Positions 36,344 through 44,708 of a stretch of 64,000 nucleotides of DNA are shown piece by piece. This DNA comes from Pseudoruegeria sp. SHC-113 (GTDB lineage Bacteria; Pseudomonadota; Alphaproteobacteria; Rhodobacterales; Rhodobacteraceae). The translations under genes were made by a program, and so were the position numbers. The stretch is from assembly GCF_025376885.1 (NCBI RefSeq), contig NZ_JAHUBR010000001.1, positions 2,728,001 through 2,792,000 of the forward strand, in the 5' to 3' direction. The notes under the pieces were generated by a model that saw only the letters and a program-made list of their open reading frames with translations, made no database searches and was not told where the DNA came from. Within the stretch, counting starts at the first letter, position 1; each line of letters starts with the position of its first letter.

Positions 36344-36372
36344 TTGCACCCACCGGGGCGGAGCCGTAAATA
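36344..36372 (+). promoter_or_regulatory. Candidate promoter of the tRNA-Gln gene
   Basis: TTGCAC (36344-36349) and TAAATA (36367-36372) are separated by exactly 17 bp. Transcription would begin about 6 nt before the mature tRNA 5' end. Confidence 0.5.
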
Positions 36373-36384
36373 CGCGCTCACAGT

Positions 36385-36459
36385 TGGGGTGTAGCCAAGC
36401 GGTAAGGCAGCGGTTTTTGGTACCGTGTACCGTAGGTTCGAATCCTACCACCCCAGCCA
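36385..36459 (+). tRNA. tRNA-Gln (anticodon TTG), CCA encoded
   Basis: The 5' acceptor TGGGGTG pairs with CACCCCA, then comes the discriminator G and an encoded CCA (36457-36459). The D-arm is AGCCAAGCGGTAAGGC. The anticodon arm is GCGGT-TTTTGGT-ACCGT with TTG at the anticodon position. The T-arm contains GGTTCGAATCC. All arms fold normally, with only a G-T pair at the foot of the anticodon stem. This is the single tRNA in the window. Confidence 0.97.
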
Positions 36460-36516
36460 CATCTCCCTATCAGCACGATCACACGCCTGAGCGTCCAGCG
36501 CACGTCTGGCTGATGC

Positions 36517-37026
36517 TCAGCACGGTGCCTGAGCCAGTTCGGCCGTGGCCTCCGCAGTAAACACAGCCGTGTCAGAGGCTTGCGCCGACAGGTGGGAGAC
36601 CGTCGCCCCGGTAATCTCGGCCCCCGAGACGGTGATCGCGCGGGCGCCGAGGGTGTCGTCTACGTCAATCGTAAAGGCGATCACGCCGCCCGGCGGCAGG
36701 TCGGTGATCTTGAGTTCGAGCTGATCCTGCCCGTCGGTCACCTGCGGCAGCGCTGCAAGGGCGCTTTGCCCGCGTACCACTTCGAACGGCTGGAAAACTT
36801 CCACACCGGCCCCGCGCCCTGTCACATCGAAGATCAGCCCACCGGCGGATAGGGACAGATCAAGCGTCAGGGTGCTGGCCCCGATGGCGCAGCTGCCTTC
36901 GTTGCGGATTTCGAACCGGTCTTTCGGCGCGCCTTCGACAAAACGCACAAGCAGCCCGGCCTGCGCGGCGGTGCCCAGACAGGCCAGCGTAACGGCCGTG
37001 AAAACGGTGGTGAAGCGGTTGAGCAT
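36517..37026 (-). CDS. Secreted protein of unknown function (aggregation-factor-core-like)
   Basis: The 169-residue product starts with a clear Sec signal (MLNRFTTVFTAVTLACLGTAAQA). The mature part begins GLLVRFVEGAPKDRFEIRNEG, rich in beta-strand patterns. Two cysteines (CAIG and the C-terminal APC) could form a disulfide once exported. I recall similar Rhodobacteraceae proteins with the opening GAPKDRF annotated as aggregation factor core, but this is a label, not a known function. It stands alone on the minus strand, between the tRNA and the catabolic operon. Confidence 0.6.
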   Translation of the reverse strand: MLNRFTTVFTAVTLACLGTAAQAGLLVRFVEGAPKDRFEIRNEGSCAIGASTLTLDLSLSAGGLIFDVTGRGAGVEVFQPFEVVRGQSALAALPQVTDGQDQLELKITDLPPGGVIAFTIDVDDTLGARAITVSGAEITGATVSHLSAQASDTAVFTAEATAELAQAPC

Positions 37027-37159
37027 AACGGAGTCTCCCTGATGTCCCTGTAAAGACTACGGCGGCAGCGCGCTTTCGGATCAGATCCGGCCGCCTGTGC
37101 CTCTCCTTGCGCCACCGCGATGCGCCGTAGCGATGCTTCCCTGTTCGCGCCCCTCAAAC

Positions 37160-37210
37160 ATCATATTAAATTATAATGTACGATTTTTGTTTTTCGTGTA
37201 TGTATACGTC
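37160..37210 (+). promoter_or_regulatory. AT-rich promoter/operator region of the dehydratase-ABC-MttB operon
   Basis: This stretch is strikingly AT-rich for the window. It holds a perfect -10 box TATAAT (37172-37177), the imperfect dyad ATTAAATTATAAT, and TGTATGTATACGTC with a GTATAC palindrome just before the start codon. No good -35 is visible, which suggests activator control or a regulator-dependent promoter. The operon encodes its own TetR regulator. Confidence 0.5.
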
Positions 37211-38455
37211 ATGCCTGATTCACTTAAAGAGGGTCCCGTGGCCACGCCAACCCCAGTTTCCGCCCGACACTGCACCCCCCAGCCCGACCCCGAGGCGCGC
37301 CGGGCAGCGATCACCGCGATAGAGCCGCTGCTGGCGCGGGTGGGTGGGCGCAACCAGTTACTGGTGCGCGTCGAAACCGAAGACGGGCTGGTGGGCTGGG
37401 GCGAGAGCGGGCTCTCCTCGCGCGAAACCGCCGTGGCCGCCGTGATCACCGATTTCGCCCGTTTCCTGCTAGGGCAGGATTCCCGCCGCATCGGGCGGAT
37501 CTGGCAACAGTGCTACCGCAGCCAGTATTTCGAAGGCGGGCGCGTGCTGACGGCGGCGCTCTCGGCGATCGACATCGCCCTGCACGATCTGCTGGGCAAG
37601 CGGCTCGGCGTGCCGGTCCACCAGCTTCTGGGCGGCAAGCAGCGCGACGTGGTGCCCACATTCGCAAGCTTCCTCGCCACGACGGATGCACAGGCCGTCG
37701 GCGCCACGCGCCAACTGGTGGAGGCCGGCTGGGATTGCGTGCGCATCTACCCGGACGGCTTCAACGGCGACGGCAGCTTCGATCCCCGCGCCTCGCTGGG
37801 CCGCACCGTGGAGATCCTCACCCTGCTGCGCAAGACTTTCGGCCGTGGCCTTTGCCTCGGCATCGATCTGCACCACCGCTATTCTCCTGCCGAAATCGCG
37901 AGCCTGTGCAACATGCTGCCCGCGGGCGTGCTGGATTTCCTCGAGGAGCCGATCCGCTGCGAAAGCCCAGAGGCCTATGCGGCGCTGCGCCAGATGACGA
38001 GCATTCCCTTCGCCGTGGGCGAGGAGTTCGCCTCCAAATGGCAGGCCGCCCCTTACATCGAACAGGGGCTGACCCAATACATGCGGCTCGACATCTGCAA
38101 CATCGGCGGCTTCACCGAGGCGATGAAGATCGCCGGCTGGTGCGAGCGCCATTACATCGACCTGATGCCGCACAACCCGCTCGGCCCCGTCTGCACGGCC
38201 GCCAGCGTGCATATGTCGGCAGCCGTGCCGAATTTCTCATGGCTTGAAACCCGGCAATCCCCGGTGGAATCGCTCGGCTTCCACGATCCGCATCTCTTCC
38301 CTACGCAGGTGAGCCTGGAAGGGCCCGTCTACCGGGTGCCCGACGGCCCCGGGCTTGGGGTCGAGGTGAACGAGGCCGCCATTCGCGCCAGCGTGCCGGA
38401 ACATGCGGAATGTCCGCATCTGGTCCGGCCCGATGGCTCCGTCACCAACTGGTGA
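37211..38455 (+). CDS. Enolase-superfamily acid-sugar dehydratase, D-galactonate dehydratase (DgoD)-like
   Basis: The 414-residue protein belongs to the mandelate racemase branch of the enolase superfamily. Metal ligands are Asp219 (GIDLHHRYSP), Glu245 (FLEEPI) and Glu271 (GEEFAS); base/acid candidates are His221 and His321 (MPHNPLGPV). E. coli DgoD uses Asp183, His185, Glu209, Glu235 and His285. Every residue is shifted by exactly 36, so the barrel aligns without gaps, and the C-terminus (GSVTNW) resembles that of DgoD (NSVAEW). A dehydration of an aldonic or related hydroxy acid is likely, but the true substrate is unknown. A GTG start at 37238 is an alternative. It is the first gene of the operon, 26 bp before the ABC binding protein gene. 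Confidence 0.82.
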   Translation: MPDSLKEGPVATPTPVSARHCTPQPDPEARRAAITAIEPLLARVGGRNQLLVRVETEDGLVGWGESGLSSRETAVAAVITDFARFLLGQDSRRIGRIWQQCYRSQYFEGGRVLTAALSAIDIALHDLLGKRLGVPVHQLLGGKQRDVVPTFASFLATTDAQAVGATRQLVEAGWDCVRIYPDGFNGDGSFDPRASLGRTVEILTLLRKTFGRGLCLGIDLHHRYSPAEIASLCNMLPAGVLDFLEEPIRCESPEAYAALRQMTSIPFAVGEEFASKWQAAPYIEQGLTQYMRLDICNIGGFTEAMKIAGWCERHYIDLMPHNPLGPVCTAASVHMSAAVPNFSWLETRQSPVESLGFHDPHLFPTQVSLEGPVYRVPDGPGLGVEVNEAAIRASVPEHAECPHLVRPDGSVTNW

Positions 38456-38481
38456 CACCCCTAACCCGTAAAGGAGGAGAT

Positions 38482-40416
38482 ATGGGTTACTTCAGAAAAG
38501 CGCGCGCCGCGCTCACAACCGGCGCAAGCGTGGTGGCCCTGGGCCTTGCCACGCCGCTTTGGGCCGCAGACTACGCCGAGGCCCCAATGTTGGAGGCGCG
38601 TGTTGCGGCGGGCGAGTTGCCGCCGCTGGAGGAGCGCCTGCCGAAATCTCCACTGGTGTTCGAAACCGTGGAAAGCATCGGCACCTATGGCGGCACAATG
38701 CGCCGGGCCATTCTCGGCGGTGGCGATCAGCACAATATCGTGCGCGTGGTCGGCCATGAGAACCTCGTGCGCTGGAGCGTGGACTGGACAGAGATCAAGC
38801 CGAACATCGCTGAAAGCTGGGAAGTGTCGGAAGATGCCACCACCTTCACCTTCCGCCTGCGCGAGGGCATGCGCTGGTCCGATGGTGCGCCTTTCACGGC
38901 CGATGACATTATGTTCTGGTACGAGGTCTTCTCCGATCCGCGGCTGACGCCTTCCAAACATCCGATCTACGTGGGGCCGGAGGGGCCTGTCGAGGTCAGC
39001 AAGATCGACGATCTCACCGTCCGCTTCACCTTTGCCTCGCCCAACGGGCTGTTCATCCCCAACCTCGCCTATGGTTTTGGCTATTACCCGGTGAACTACC
39101 CCAAGCACTACCTGAGCCAGTTCCACGCCGATCATAACCCCGACGGCATTCAGGCGCTGATCGACGCCGAACCCGCCGCCGACGACTGGACGGCCCTGTT
39201 CCAGCTGAAGGCCGGCCACATGCATACGCCCGCCTTCTGGCAAAATCCGGACCGCCCGACCCTGCATCCGTGGAAGCTGCAGAACGCCTATGGCGCAACG
39301 GACCGGCTTGTCGCGGAGCGCAACCCCTACTTCTGGAAGGTGGATGCCGAGGGCAACCAGCTGCCCTATTTCGACGCGATCACATGGGATCAGGTGGAAG
39401 ATCCCGAAACGATCCTGCTCAAGGCCTTCAACGGCGAGATCGACTACATGAACCGCCACCTGGGCCGCCCGGCCAACCGCGCCATCCTGGCCGACAACGC
39501 AGAGCGCGGGAAGTATCGCTTCTTCGACACCAATGATCTCCCCTCCAACGGCGCGATCCTGATGCTCAACCTCAACAACCCCGATCCGGTGAAGGCCGAG
39601 ATCGTGGGCAACAAGGATTTCCGCATCGGGCTGAGCCATGCCGTCAACCGACAGGAGATCATCGATCTGATCTACCTCGGCTCCGGCCGCGCCGCCCAAA
39701 CCGCGCCGCAGCCTGTTTCGCCGCTCTACAACGAGCGCATGGCGACGCAGTTCACCGCCTTCGATCCCGCGCTCGCCAATGAACACCTCGACAAGGTGCT
39801 GCCCGAGAAGGACGCCGACGGCTACCGGCTCGGGCCCGACGGCAAGCGGTTTTCGCTGGTGTTCATGGTGGCCGATGTCTTCGGGGCGCAGTTTCCCGAC
39901 GTGATGGAGCTTGTCGCGCTCTATGCCGCCGATGTGGGGCTGGATTTCCAGATCCGCATGAGCGACCGCGCGCGCCTGCAGGAGCTAGCGGTCTCGTCGC
40001 AGCATGACGCCTACATCTGGAACTGCGCCGGCGGCCAATCCGACGCCTATACCTCGCCCGAATGCTACCTGCCCTTCGGCACCGCCGTTTACTGGGCTCC
40101 GGAATGGGCGAAATGGGGCGTGGACCCAAGCACCGGATCCGAGCCGCCGGAAGCAATCAAGGCGCTGTTTGATCAATATGACCTGGTCAAATCCGCCCCC
40201 ACGGCTGAAGCGCGCAAGGCCGAAATGGAAGCGTTGCTGGAGCTTTCGGCCGATCAGTTCCTGACCATCGGCCTCGTGCAGAGCGATCCGGCCTTTGGCG
40301 TGGCCCGCACCAATGTGCGCAACGTGCCTGATCCGCTGCCGATCTCGGGCCAGCTCTGGTATCCGTCGCCCTACGTGAGCCAGATGTATTACGAAGGCGG
40401 CAAAGCCCTGCCATAG
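38482..40416 (+). CDS. ABC transporter substrate-binding protein, family 5 (peptide/opine/oligosaccharide type)
   Basis: The 644-residue periplasmic protein follows an excellent ribosome site (AAGGAGGAG) and has a Sec signal ending near LWAADY. It shows the SBP_bac_5 core: ESWEVSEDATTFTFRLREGMRWSDGAPFTADDIMFWYE (in two reading blocks) and FRIGLSHAVNRQEI. At over 640 residues it belongs to the large subgroup that binds bulky ligands such as oligosaccharides, opines or conjugates, not only peptides. It feeds the two permeases and two ATPases that follow. A strong stem-loop follows its stop codon. Confidence 0.92.
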   Translation: MGYFRKARAALTTGASVVALGLATPLWAADYAEAPMLEARVAAGELPPLEERLPKSPLVFETVESIGTYGGTMRRAILGGGDQHNIVRVVGHENLVRWSVDWTEIKPNIAESWEVSEDATTFTFRLREGMRWSDGAPFTADDIMFWYEVFSDPRLTPSKHPIYVGPEGPVEVSKIDDLTVRFTFASPNGLFIPNLAYGFGYYPVNYPKHYLSQFHADHNPDGIQALIDAEPAADDWTALFQLKAGHMHTPAFWQNPDRPTLHPWKLQNAYGATDRLVAERNPYFWKVDAEGNQLPYFDAITWDQVEDPETILLKAFNGEIDYMNRHLGRPANRAILADNAERGKYRFFDTNDLPSNGAILMLNLNNPDPVKAEIVGNKDFRIGLSHAVNRQEIIDLIYLGSGRAAQTAPQPVSPLYNERMATQFTAFDPALANEHLDKVLPEKDADGYRLGPDGKRFSLVFMVADVFGAQFPDVMELVALYAADVGLDFQIRMSDRARLQELAVSSQHDAYIWNCAGGQSDAYTSPECYLPFGTAVYWAPEWAKWGVDPSTGSEPPEAIKALFDQYDLVKSAPTAEARKAEMEALLELSADQFLTIGLVQSDPAFGVARTNVRNVPDPLPISGQLWYPSPYVSQMYYEGGKALP

Positions 40417-40428
40417 GCGGCTGCCACG

Positions 40429-40459
40429 CCGGCCCGGGCATCCTCCCCGCCCGGGCCGG
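40429..40459 (+). terminator. Stem-loop after the binding-protein gene
   Basis: CCGGCCCGGGC (40429-40439) pairs perfectly over 11 bp with GCCCGGGCCGG (40449-40459), 9-nt loop, no T-run. Its place between binding protein and permease fits a structure that stabilises the upstream mRNA or attenuates downstream transcription. Confidence 0.65.
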
Positions 40460-40512
40460 ACCCTTGCCATCCCACCGGGATGCGCGCCCCTTTTCCCGAC
40501 GGAACTTCCCCG

Positions 40513-41496
40513 ATGACTGGCTTTATCTATCGCCGGCTCCTCACCATGATCCCCACGGTCTTTCTGGTGTCGGTCGTTACCTTTCTCATCATCCAGCTGC
40601 CCACCGGAGACTACCTCGACACGCTGGCGGCAGAGCTTTCGGACTCAGGCGGCCTCGATGCGGGCACTATGGAAGCTCTGCGCGAGCGCTACGGGCTCGG
40701 ACAACCCTTCTTCGTGCAATACTGGAAATGGATGTCCGGGATCCTGTTTCACGGCGATTTCGGCCTCTCCTTTGAGAAAAACCTCCCCGTGGGGGATCTG
40801 ATCTGGGATCGGCTGGGCTGGACCTTCGCCATCTCCCTGCTGACGCTGATCTTCATCTGGGCCGTGGCCCTGCCCATCGGCATCTATTCCGCCGTGCGGA
40901 AGTATTCGGTGGGCGATTACGTGGCCACGTTCTTCGGCTTCATCGGCCTTGCGATCCCGAACTTCCTGCTCGCCCTTGTGATGATGTATGTGGCCTTCAA
41001 ATACTTCGGCCAGAGCGTCGGCGGGCTTGTCTCGCCGGAGTATCTCGACGCGCCGTGGAGCTGGGCGAAATTCACTGATCTGCTCGCCCATATCTGGATG
41101 CCCATCGTCGTTGTCGGCACCTCCGGCGCGGCTGCGCTGATCCGCATCATGCGTGCCAACCTGCTGGATGAGCTCTATCGGCCTTACGTCGTGACCGCGC
41201 GGGCCAAGGGCATGAGCGAGTTCCAGCTTCTCATGCGCTACCCGGTGCGCGTTGCCCTGAACCCTTTCATCTCCACCATCGGCTGGATCCTCCCGACGCT
41301 CGTGTCGGGCGAGATCATCGTGGCCGTGGTGATGAACCTGCCCACCACCGGCCCCATGCTACTTCGGGCGCTTCTGGTGCAGGACATGTATCTCGCTGGC
41401 TCTCTGATCCTGATCGTCAGCCTGCTCACCGTGGTGGGCACGCTGATTTCGGATCTGCTGCTGGCCTGGATCGACCCGAGGATCCGCTACCAATGA
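40513..41496 (+). CDS. ABC transporter permease, DppB/OppB type
   Basis: The 327-residue protein has six membrane helices. The binding-protein-dependent transport signature near the C-terminus is RPYVVTARAKGMSEFQLLMRY, the EAA loop that contacts the ATPase. The N-terminus MTGFIYRRLLTMIPTVFLVS is typical of the DppB half, whose first helix precedes a long periplasmic loop (ERYGLGQPFFVQYWKWM). Its stop overlaps the next start (ATGA). Confidence 0.93.
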   Translation: MTGFIYRRLLTMIPTVFLVSVVTFLIIQLPTGDYLDTLAAELSDSGGLDAGTMEALRERYGLGQPFFVQYWKWMSGILFHGDFGLSFEKNLPVGDLIWDRLGWTFAISLLTLIFIWAVALPIGIYSAVRKYSVGDYVATFFGFIGLAIPNFLLALVMMYVAFKYFGQSVGGLVSPEYLDAPWSWAKFTDLLAHIWMPIVVVGTSGAAALIRIMRANLLDELYRPYVVTARAKGMSEFQLLMRYPVRVALNPFISTIGWILPTLVSGEIIVAVVMNLPTTGPMLLRALLVQDMYLAGSLILIVSLLTVVGTLISDLLLAWIDPRIRYQ

Positions 41497-42644
41497 CAGC
41501 TTCCCCCTCTTCCCTCCCCATCCCCGAGGCCGCCAACACGACGGAGACACTGCCCGATCTTCTTGGCCCCTGGGCCTTGATGTGGCGCAAGTTCCGCCGC
41601 CACCGCGTCGCTCTGCTCAGCCTCTGGCTCGTGGGCTTCATTTACCTGCTCGCCCTGTTCGGCGAGTTCTTCGCCACCACCGACATCCACGAAACCAACC
41701 GCCGCGCCCCCTTCGCGCCGCCGATGGGGATACATCTTTTCACCGAAAACGAAGACGGCGCGCGCCAGATGCTCCTGCACGTCAAGGGGTTGAAGCTGAC
41801 GCTCGATCCCGTGGAGCGCCGCCGCAGCTTCGTGGAGGATCCCGAAAAGATCATCCCTCTGGGCTTCTTCGTGAAAGGCTTCGACTATAAGCTCCTCGGC
41901 CTCGTCGAAACCGACCGGCACTTCTTCGGACCCATCAACCCGAAGGATCGCGCCTACCTCTGGGGCGCCGACAGGCTGGGGCGCGACATTTATAGCCGGA
42001 TCGTCATGGGCACGCGGGTGTCGATGTCCATCGGGCTGGTGGGCGTTGCGATGTCGCTGGTGATCGGCGTCGCGCTGGGGGGGCTGTCGGGCTACTACGG
42101 CGGCTGGGTGGACAATGCGATCCAGCGCCTGATCGAGTTCCTGCGCTCGATCCCGACGATCCCGCTGTGGATGGGGCTCGCCGCCGCCATCCCGCTCGAC
42201 TGGCCGCCGCTGCGCACTTACTTCGTGGTGACGATCATCGTCTCCATGATCGGCTGGACCTCGCTCGCCCGCGAAGTGCGCGGCAAGTTCCTTTCCCTGC
42301 GCGGCGAGGATTTCATCACCGCCGCGCGGCTCGACGGGCTCACCGACTGGCAGGTGATCCGGCTCCACATGGTGCCCAGCTTCTCCAGCCATATCATCGC
42401 CTCCCTCACGCTGGCGGTGCCGCTGATGATCCTCGCCGAAACCTCGCTCTCCTTCCTCGGCATCGGCCTGCAGCCGCCCATCGTGTCCTGGGGCACGCTG
42501 CTGAAGGAGGCCCAGAACATCCGCACGATCATCCAGGCCCCCTGGCTCTTAATCGCCCCCGGCGCGGTGATCGTGCTCGCCGTGCTCGCCCTCAACTTCC
42601 TCGGAGACGGACTTCGTGATGCCGCAGACCCAAATGCCCACTGA
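41493..42644 (+). CDS. ABC transporter permease, DppC/OppC type
   Basis: The 383-residue protein has an N-terminal cytosolic tail with WRKFRRHRVALLSLW, a long periplasmic insertion after the first helix (about residues 60-150) and five further helices. LWGADRLGRDIYSRIVMGTRVS is diagnostic of the DppC half, and the EAA loop is FITAARLDGLTDWQVIRLH. The periplasmic insertion is longer than in E. coli DppC. It overlaps the previous permease by 4 bp and the next ATPase gene by up to 29 bp. Confidence 0.93.
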   Translation: MTASPSSLPIPEAANTTETLPDLLGPWALMWRKFRRHRVALLSLWLVGFIYLLALFGEFFATTDIHETNRRAPFAPPMGIHLFTENEDGARQMLLHVKGLKLTLDPVERRRSFVEDPEKIIPLGFFVKGFDYKLLGLVETDRHFFGPINPKDRAYLWGADRLGRDIYSRIVMGTRVSMSIGLVGVAMSLVIGVALGGLSGYYGGWVDNAIQRLIEFLRSIPTIPLWMGLAAAIPLDWPPLRTYFVVTIIVSMIGWTSLAREVRGKFLSLRGEDFITAARLDGLTDWQVIRLHMVPSFSSHIIASLTLAVPLMILAETSLSFLGIGLQPPIVSWGTLLKEAQNIRTIIQAPWLLIAPGAVIVLAVLALNFLGDGLRDAADPNAH

Positions 42645-43644
42645 CCCCCTCGTGGAGATCCGCGATCTGCGCACCCATTTCTTCACCGATGACGGCGTGG
42701 TGAAGGCGGTGGAAGGCGTGGATCTGGACATCCACCCCAACCGCACCCTCTGTGTGCTGGGGGAATCCGGCTGCGGAAAATCCATCATGGCCCGCTCCAT
42801 CCTGCGCATCGTCGATGCGCCGGGGCGGATCGTGGGCGGCCAGATCACCTACCGCAACGCGCAAGGCCAGACGGTGGATCTTGCCCGCGAGCCCATGGGC
42901 AGTAAAAGGCTGAGGGCGATCCGGGGCGGCGATATCGCCATGATCTTTCAGGAGCCGATGTCCTCGCTCGGGCCGATCCAGAAGATCGGAAAACAGATCA
43001 GCGAAACGATCCTGCTGCACCGCAAGGTGAGCAAGGCGGAAGCAAAAGAGCTGGCGATCGAACTGCTCGACCGCGTCGGCATTCCCAACCCGCGTGCGCG
43101 CTACGAGGCCTACCCGTTCGAGCTGTCCGGCGGCATGCGCCAGCGCGCGATGATCGCCATGGCGCTTTCCTGCCGCCCGCGCCTGCTGATCGCGGACGAG
43201 CCGACAACCGCGCTCGACGTCACCACGCAGGCACAGATCCTCGATCTGATCGGCGAATTGAAAGAGGAGCTTGGCATGGCGGTGATGCTGATCACCCATG
43301 ATCTGGGCGTGGTCGCCGAAGTGGCCGAGGACGTGGCGGTGATGTACATGGGCAAGGTGGTGGAGAAAGGCGATGTCTACTCAATCTTCGAAGCCCCGGC
43401 CCACCCCTACACCCGCGCGCTTCTGGCTTCCGTGCCGCGCATTGGCGAGGGCCGCAAGGCCCGGCTGCCCGCCATTCGCGGCATGGTCCCCCATCCGCTC
43501 GCGCGGCCCTCGGGCTGCACCTTCCGCAGCCGCTGCGATCATGCGCGCGCCGGTGTCTGCGACGCCGCAGAGCCCGCGCTCTCCCCCGCAGGCCGCACCG
43601 AAGCGGCCTGTTTCCTTCCCCAAAGCGAGGCCCCCCATGACTGA
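42616..43644 (+). CDS. ABC transporter ATP-binding protein, DppD/OppD type
   Basis: The 342-residue ATPase has Walker [10 protein letters not shown]-loop [10 protein letters not shown], signature [15 protein letters not shown] and Walker [13 protein letters not shown]. The C-terminal oligopeptide-transporter extension has the [15 protein letters not shown] cysteine cluster, which binds a 4Fe-4S cluster in some homologues. The GTG at 42616 (or ATG at 42619 or 42634) lies inside the end of the permease gene; GGAG at 42602-42605 supports an early start. It overlaps the second ATPase gene by 8 bp. Confidence 0.93.
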   Translation: MMPQTQMPTDPLVEIRDLRTHFFTDDGVVKAVEGVDLDIHPNRTLCVLGESGCGKSIMARSILRIVDAPGRIVGGQITYRNAQGQTVDLAREPMGSKRLRAIRGGDIAMIFQEPMSSLGPIQKIGKQISETILLHRKVSKAEAKELAIELLDRVGIPNPRARYEAYPFELSGGMRQRAMIAMALSCRPRLLIADEPTTALDVTTQAQILDLIGELKEELGMAVMLITHDLGVVAEVAEDVAVMYMGKVVEKGDVYSIFEAPAHPYTRALLASVPRIGEGRKARLPAIRGMVPHPLARPSGCTFRSRCDHARAGVCDAAEPALSPAGRTEAACFLPQSEAPHD

Positions 43645-44614
43645 GCCCCTGATGCAGGTAAAAGAGCTCGACATGCATTTTCCCGGCAGCGGCGCGGCGG
43701 CACCGATCCGGGCGGTAGATCGTGTCTCCTTCGAGGTGATGCGCGGCGAAAGCTTTGGCATCGTTGGCGAAAGCGGCTCCGGCAAAACCACGCTGGGCCG
43801 CTGCCTGATGCAGATCCTGCGGCCCACGGCGGGCTCGGTGCGTTACCACGGCGTCCGGCATCAAGATGCAGAGCTGACAACGCTGGACGCCGAGGCCTTG
43901 CGCGCCATCTGGCGCGACATCCGCATGGTGTTTCAGGATCCGCAAAGCTCGCTCAACCCGCGCCTGCGGGTGATCGACCTGATCGGCCAGAGCCTGCAGC
44001 AGGCCGAAGGGTTGAAGGGCAAAGCGTTGGCGGACCGCGTGGCCGCGCTTCTGGAGCAGGTCGGCCTGCGCCCGGAGTTTCTCCTGCGCTACCCGAACGC
44101 CTTTTCGGGCGGCCAGCGCCAGCGGCTGGGAATTGCCCGCGCACTGGCCACCAGGCCGGAGTTGATCATCGCCGATGAGGCCGTTTCGGCGCTGGATGTC
44201 TCGATTCAGGCCCAGACGCTGAACCTGCTGATGGATCTGCAGGACGAACTGGCCCTGACCTATATCTTCATCGCCCATGATCTGGCCGTGGTGGAGCATT
44301 TCTGCGACCGGATCGCGGTGATGTACCGGGGCCGGATCGTGGAACTGGCTGAAACCGACAGGCTCTTTGCCACGCCGCGCCACCCTTACACACGGGCGCT
44401 TCTGGCCTCGGTGCCGACGCCCGATCCAAGGTCCCGCAAGGCCAAGATCAAGGCCAGCACAGCCGCTCCGATCGCAGCCGGGCCGTCAAGCCTGGAGGGC
44501 TGCCAGTTTGCCCCGCGCTGCGCCCATGCCACCGACCTGTGCCGCCAGGCCCGCCCGCCCCGCCGCAGCATCGGCGGCGCAGAGGTGCTGTGCCATTTCG
44601 CCGGAGAGATTTGA
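43637..44614 (+). CDS. ABC transporter ATP-binding protein, DppF/OppF type
   Basis: The 325-residue ATPase has Walker A GESGSGKTT, Q-loop VFQDPQSSLNPRLRV, signature FSGGQRQRLGIARAL and Walker B IIADEAVSALDVS. It also has the C-terminal oligopeptide-type extension with CQFAPRCAHATDLC. The SLNPR segment is characteristic of the DppF half. It completes a heterodimeric ATPase with the preceding gene. A 94-bp gap with a palindromic operator candidate separates it from the oxidoreductase gene. Confidence 0.93.
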   Translation: MTEPLMQVKELDMHFPGSGAAAPIRAVDRVSFEVMRGESFGIVGESGSGKTTLGRCLMQILRPTAGSVRYHGVRHQDAELTTLDAEALRAIWRDIRMVFQDPQSSLNPRLRVIDLIGQSLQQAEGLKGKALADRVAALLEQVGLRPEFLLRYPNAFSGGQRQRLGIARALATRPELIIADEAVSALDVSIQAQTLNLLMDLQDELALTYIFIAHDLAVVEHFCDRIAVMYRGRIVELAETDRLFATPRHPYTRALLASVPTPDPRSRKAKIKASTAAPIAAGPSSLEGCQFAPRCAHATDLCRQARPPRRSIGGAEVLCHFAGEI

Positions 44615-44642
44615 GCCCTCCACACGCACCCCTGTACACAAA

Positions 44643-44652
44643 TGTCTAGACA
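44643..44652. promoter_or_regulatory. Palindromic operator candidate before the FAD oxidoreductase gene
   Basis: TGTCTAGACA is perfectly self-complementary and is followed by A, giving the TGTCTAGACAA form common for GntR- or TetR-type sites. TGTACA lies 4 bp upstream. Together they suggest a second regulated promoter inside the operon. Confidence 0.45.
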
Positions 44653-44708
44653 ACCGAGGCCCGCGCCTCCTAACGTCTCCCCTACGGGACATTCGGGGAG
44701 GGCCAGCC

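Noticed and set aside
36212-36460. 82-codon minus-strand ORF containing a GFEPTVHGTKNRCLTAW-like sequence
   Set aside because: It is the antisense translation of the tRNA-Gln gene, a well-known spurious annotation.
37211-38455. Hydroxyproline-betaine epimerase (HpbD) as identity of the enolase-superfamily enzyme
   Set aside because: Attractive given the demethylation genes, but I see no KxK catalytic lysine pair, and the active-site residues match DgoD with constant offset.
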